From Fimbriimonadaceae bacterium (lineage in GTDB: Bacteria; Armatimonadota; Fimbriimonadia; Fimbriimonadales; Fimbriimonadaceae), in assembly GCA_024710805.1 (NCBI GenBank), contig JANJUB010000194.1:1-39325 (forward strand): a stretch of 39,325 bases of DNA, written 5' to 3'. The position numbers and the translations under genes were made by a program. Shown here piece by piece: positions 37,043 through 39,325 of this stretch (positions are counted from its first letter, which is position 1; each line of letters opens with the position of its first letter). The notes below the pieces were generated by a model. It was not told the DNA's origin. It saw only the letters and a program-made list of their open reading frames with translations, and made no database searches.

Positions 37043-38017
37043 TCAATGCTTCAAGAATCGCGGATCCGTGTTGCTTCCGTGCGATGCGACGTGGCAGCCA
37101 GCCGTCCAACAGGTTTGACCCGGGTAGTGGCGGCCCAGCTTGTCGGTGTGACACTGGGAGCAAAGGCCGCGGGATACCGAGTTCAACATCTTCGGGTTGT
37201 TCGAGCCGTGCGGCTGGTGGCATTCCAGACAGCCGTCGCCCGTGTGGCCGGAAACCGGATCATGCTCGAATACGAAGGGTCCCGCCATCTCTGTGTGGCA
37301 CGTGACGCAGTTGTTCTTAAGCGCGTCCTTGCGAACCTTCGCATCCTTGGTGGGGTGCGGCGTATGGCAGTCGCTGCACACCATGGAACCTTCTGGAACC
37401 GGGTGGTGCGAAGCGTGCTTGAAGTCGCCCAAGGTGGGCCCGTGGCAGGAACCGCACAACGTGGCCTCATCCGCTCTGAGCATGGCTTTGGGGTCGACCT
37501 TGGCCACGAAGAGCGGCGAACGAGCATCCTTGGCGTTACCCTTCTTGACGCCCGTTAGTGCGGGGTCGGAGGTCGGGTGAATCTGGTGGCACGAAACGCA
37601 CGATAGGCCAGCTTTCTTGTGCTCATTGACCTTCCAGTGCACTTCGCTCAGCGTTTGGCCGTGGCATCGCATACAAGCGGCGCTGGACTCTTCCGGCGTC
37701 ATCTTGCGGAACGCGATAACTTCGGCGTTTTCTTCGGCTTGGTGGATGCGGCCCGGTCCGTGGCATCCTTCGCAGCCCTGCTTATCAAGCGGTAGGCCAG
37801 CGTGGGCCATTAACGGGGCATGAGGCGATGCCGCAAACCCCTTCGAAACATCTTCGTGGCAGCTGGCACATGCCTCGCTGCCCATGTAGTCGTCTTCGGT
37901 TGCGCGGGCGAAGAGCCGCTCGGCCTGGGATTTCCCCTTGCCTTGCTGCTCCGAATGCGCAAAGCCGAAGAGCAACAACAAGACGCCAATCGCAAGAAAG
38001 ATGGCCTGATACTTCAT
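37043..38017 (-). CDS. Decahaem c-type cytochrome, MtrA/DmsE-like
   Basis: 324 residues, near the 333 of MtrA. Signal peptide (MKYQAIFLAIGVLLLLFGFAHS), then nine CXXCH motifs (first cysteines at 50, 82, 115, 140, 188, 214, 237, 263, 286) and a tenth, CX4CH site, C303-WTAG-C308-H309. The repeats CHQPHGSNN and the terminal CH-x-ASHGSNTDPRFL match the typical HGSN...FL end of the DmsE/MtrA family. Such proteins form a haem wire inserted in an outer-membrane barrel, here encoded 8 bp downstream. ATG 38017 has AGGGGA 8 bp upstream; the longer frame in the AT-rich promoter region is rejected. It is probably the first gene of the operon. Confidence 0.93.
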   Translation of the reverse strand: MKYQAIFLAIGVLLLLFGFAHSEQQGKGKSQAERLFARATEDDYMGSEACASCHEDVSKGFAASPHAPLMAHAGLPLDKQGCEGCHGPGRIHQAEENAEVIAFRKMTPEESSAACMRCHGQTLSEVHWKVNEHKKAGLSCVSCHQIHPTSDPALTGVKKGNAKDARSPLFVAKVDPKAMLRADEATLCGSCHGPTLGDFKHASHHPVPEGSMVCSDCHTPHPTKDAKVRKDALKNNCVTCHTEMAGPFVFEHDPVSGHTGDGCLECHQPHGSNNPKMLNSVSRGLCSQCHTDKLGRHYPGQTCWTAGCHVASHGSNTDPRFLKH

Positions 38018-38125
38018 CCTCGTTTTCCCCTCGTCTTCGACTTCATGTCGCCCTTGGGACGGTGTCCCATTCCAATCATGGCCCAAATATGACGAAGAGT
38101 TGCCAAAAATGACTAAATTTCAGCC

Positions 38126-38149
38126 CGTGTACATAAAAATTGCGACACG
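38126..38149. promoter_or_regulatory. Palindromic operator candidate upstream of the cytochrome operon
   Basis: CGTGT and ACACG form an inverted repeat separated by an AT-rich 14-bp centre, about 110 bp upstream of the decahaem start codon, in the most AT-rich stretch nearby. The regulator is unknown and a clear -35/-10 pair was not found. Confidence 0.3.
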
Positions 38150-38156
38150 AATAGAA

Positions 38157-38176
38157 CCCAAAACAGGCGTTTTGGG
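38157..38176 (-). terminator. Terminator-like hairpin downstream of the SUMF1-fold gene
   Basis: Perfect 8-bp stem CCCAAAAC/GTTTTGGG with a 4-base loop, 27 bp past the stop of the minus-strand SUMF1-fold gene; the following minus-strand bases are moderately T-rich. It would separate that gene from the cytochrome operon. Confidence 0.5.
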
Positions 38177-38203
38177 GCCTTAGGGGCTGGGGGTGAGGTG
38201 CGC

Positions 38204-38980
38204 CTACGGCTCGCAGACGACGCGGAAGCCCACGATCGGGCCGTCAGAGAGCCACCAGCGGCTCTTCGGAAGCTGGGGATCGGACATCTGCCAGTCGGGG
38301 TCATAGGGCCGCCGAGCGGTCGGAATCTGTAGGTCCAATTTGTCCCGGAAGGTGCCCCCGGCAAGCACCGGTTCGCCCTTCATGTCGAGCACCCATTCTC
38401 CAACGTTGCCGTACATATCGTGGATGCCCCACGCGTTCGGCTCTTTCTTGCCGACGGGCTGGGTTTGACCCTTGCTATTACCTGCGTGCCAAGCAACCTT
38501 GTTGGCGGTGGGCAAGTCCATCATCGCGTTGCCAACCTTGCCGGCACGGCAGGCAAGCTCCCATTCTGCCTCGGTCGGCAACCGATACTTCTTCTTCGTC
38601 ACCGACGAAAGCCAGCGGGCGTACATCTCGGCAGACGAGACGTTCAAGTTGATGGCTGGATACCCGTTGTGCCCCCAGCCCAGGTCGGGCAAGGTGTAGC
38701 CGCGGCTCGGGCGGGCGATCGCGTCCGCCGCGTACTCGGTCTGATCATAGGGCTTCGACGGCTCGCCGCTCGCGAGGAACGCATCGAAGGCTTCCCAGGT
38801 CGTCTCCGTCTTCGCAATGTAGAACGGCTTGACCTCGACTTCCTTGTTCCCGATCTTGACCTTCCCCGCCGGAACGGCGATCATCTCGACCTTGGCCGTA
38901 GACTTGGGCAGCGTTTCGGTGAAGGGTCGCAGTACGGGGCCGTCCTGCAGAGACGTCAAAACAATCAAAGTGGCAAGCAT
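38204..38980 (-). CDS. SUMF1/FGE-fold protein without catalytic cysteines
   Basis: 258 residues with the formylglycine-generating-enzyme fold: FYIAKTETTWEAFDAFL, the hallmark YRLPTEAEWELACRAG, MYGNVGEWVLDM, AGGTF and a C-terminal VGFRVVCEP. True FGE enzymes carry an active-site cysteine pair before the last strand; the segment here (TARRPYDPDWQMSDPQLPKSRWWLSDGP) contains none, so sulfatase activation is unlikely and a structural, ligand-binding or regulatory role is more probable. A short hydrophobic N-terminus (MLATLIVLTSL) may be a signal. Its ATG overlaps the divergent apbE start. Confidence 0.9.
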   Translation of the reverse strand: MLATLIVLTSLQDGPVLRPFTETLPKSTAKVEMIAVPAGKVKIGNKEVEVKPFYIAKTETTWEAFDAFLASGEPSKPYDQTEYAADAIARPSRGYTLPDLGWGHNGYPAINLNVSSAEMYARWLSSVTKKKYRLPTEAEWELACRAGKVGNAMMDLPTANKVAWHAGNSKGQTQPVGKKEPNAWGIHDMYGNVGEWVLDMKGEPVLAGGTFRDKLDLQIPTARRPYDPDWQMSDPQLPKSRWWLSDGPIVGFRVVCEP

Positions 38981-39325
38981 GGGAGTTCTTCTAGGTCTAG
39001 TGGCCGCAGCTATGGTTTCGACGCCGCAGCCGCTTGAACGTTTTACCTTTACGCAGTATCACATGGGGGTCGACGCCCGCATCATCGCCTACGCGCCCGA
39101 TGAAGCTACGGCAGAAAAGGCCTGTGCGGCGGCATTTGCGCGGATCGCTGAGCTCGACTCCATCATGAGCGACTACCGCAAGGATAGCGAACTGAATCGC
39201 CTTTGCGCGCGGGCCGGTGGCCCACCCGTCCAGGTGTCAGCCGACCTGCTGACCGTGTTCATCCGGGCCCAGGAAGTATCGAGACTGACCGGTGGCGCTT
39301 TCGATATCACGGCTGCGCCGGTGAT
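38979..39325 (+). CDS. apbE: ApbE-family FAD:protein FMN transferase (3' end outside window)
   Basis: First ~115 residues of an ApbE protein, which attaches FMN covalently to Thr/Ser of periplasmic or membrane-associated flavoproteins. Motifs: YHMGVDARIIAYAPDE near the N-terminus, then ELDSIMSDYRKDSELNRL and SRLTGGAFDITAAPV. A short hydrophobic N-terminus (MGVLLGLVAAAMVS) suggests export. The frame is open to the window edge. Start: ATG 38979, overlapping by two bases the ATG of the divergent SUMF1-fold gene (CATG); ATG 39012 and GTG 38970 are alternatives, with no clear ribosome-binding site. ApbE beside a porin-cytochrome operon suggests a flavinylated electron carrier, which is not visible here. 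Confidence 0.88.
   Translation, partial: MGVLLGLVAAAMVSTPQPLERFTFTQYHMGVDARIIAYAPDEATAEKACAAAFARIAELDSIMSDYRKDSELNRLCARAGGPPVQVSADLLTVFIRAQEVSRLTGGAFDITAAPV

Noticed and set aside
38204-38980. Active formylglycine-generating enzyme for sulfatases
   Set aside because: The catalytic cysteine pair is missing and no sulfatase gene is in the window.

Overview
The window looks like the chromosome of a Gram-negative-type bacterium with a fairly high GC content: it encodes an outer-membrane beta-barrel, lipoproteins and periplasmic multihaem cytochromes. The gene mix (paired nifJ, a split methylmalonyl-CoA mutase, kynurenine-pathway genes, a cysteine-type CcmE) and the mixture of Shine-Dalgarno-led and apparently leaderless genes suggest a deep-branching phylum. 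Armatimonadota (Fimbriimonadia-like) is my best guess, but it is an inference from gene content only. No gene-free stretch exceeds about 300 bases.

Layout. (1) Positions 1-5150: a mobile heavy-metal module with the 3' part of a CzcA/CusA-type RND pump, a Zn/Cd/Pb P-type ATPase and a convergent tyrosine integrase. It ends at what looks like the orphan 3' end of a tRNA gene and that tRNA's terminator; sampled lines here have lower GC than the rest. (2) 5239-15516: a pyruvate:ferredoxin oxidoreductase locus with two full-length, divergently transcribed nifJ paralogues. One is coupled to a GltD-like NAD(P)/FAD/Fe-S oxidoreductase and the other to a dihydroorotate-dehydrogenase-like flavoprotein. 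(3) 15517-20798 (minus strand): a tightly overlapping operon for homocysteine S-methyltransferase, MeaB GTPase, methylmalonyl-CoA mutase large and small subunits, and acyl-CoA dehydrogenase, fitting propionate/branched-chain acyl-CoA catabolism with B12. (4) 20911-26557: an ABM monooxygenase, a MaeB malic enzyme, and several secreted, membrane or lipoprotein genes of unknown role. (5) 26554-28577: kynureninase and tryptophan 2,3-dioxygenase, overlapping by 4 bp.

(6) 28718-38017 (minus strand) is the most striking part: a seven-gene run that looks like a porin-cytochrome conduit for moving electrons across the cell envelope. In transcription order it encodes a decahaem MtrA/DmsE-like cytochrome, an outer-membrane beta-barrel, an octahaem lipoprotein, CcmF, a monohaem cytochrome with a calcium-loop motif, an inner-membrane heptahaem c / di-haem b fusion resembling CbcL, and a CcmE with CXXXY in place of HXXXY. 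Together the four cytochromes carry 26 predicted c-haem sites, two of them CX4CH. A very stable UUCG-capped stem-loop separates the structural conduit genes from the maturation genes.

(7) 38204-39325: a SUMF1-fold protein lacking the catalytic cysteines, and the start of an ApbE flavin transferase whose start codon overlaps it divergently. ApbE next to an electron conduit suggests, but does not prove, a flavinylated partner.
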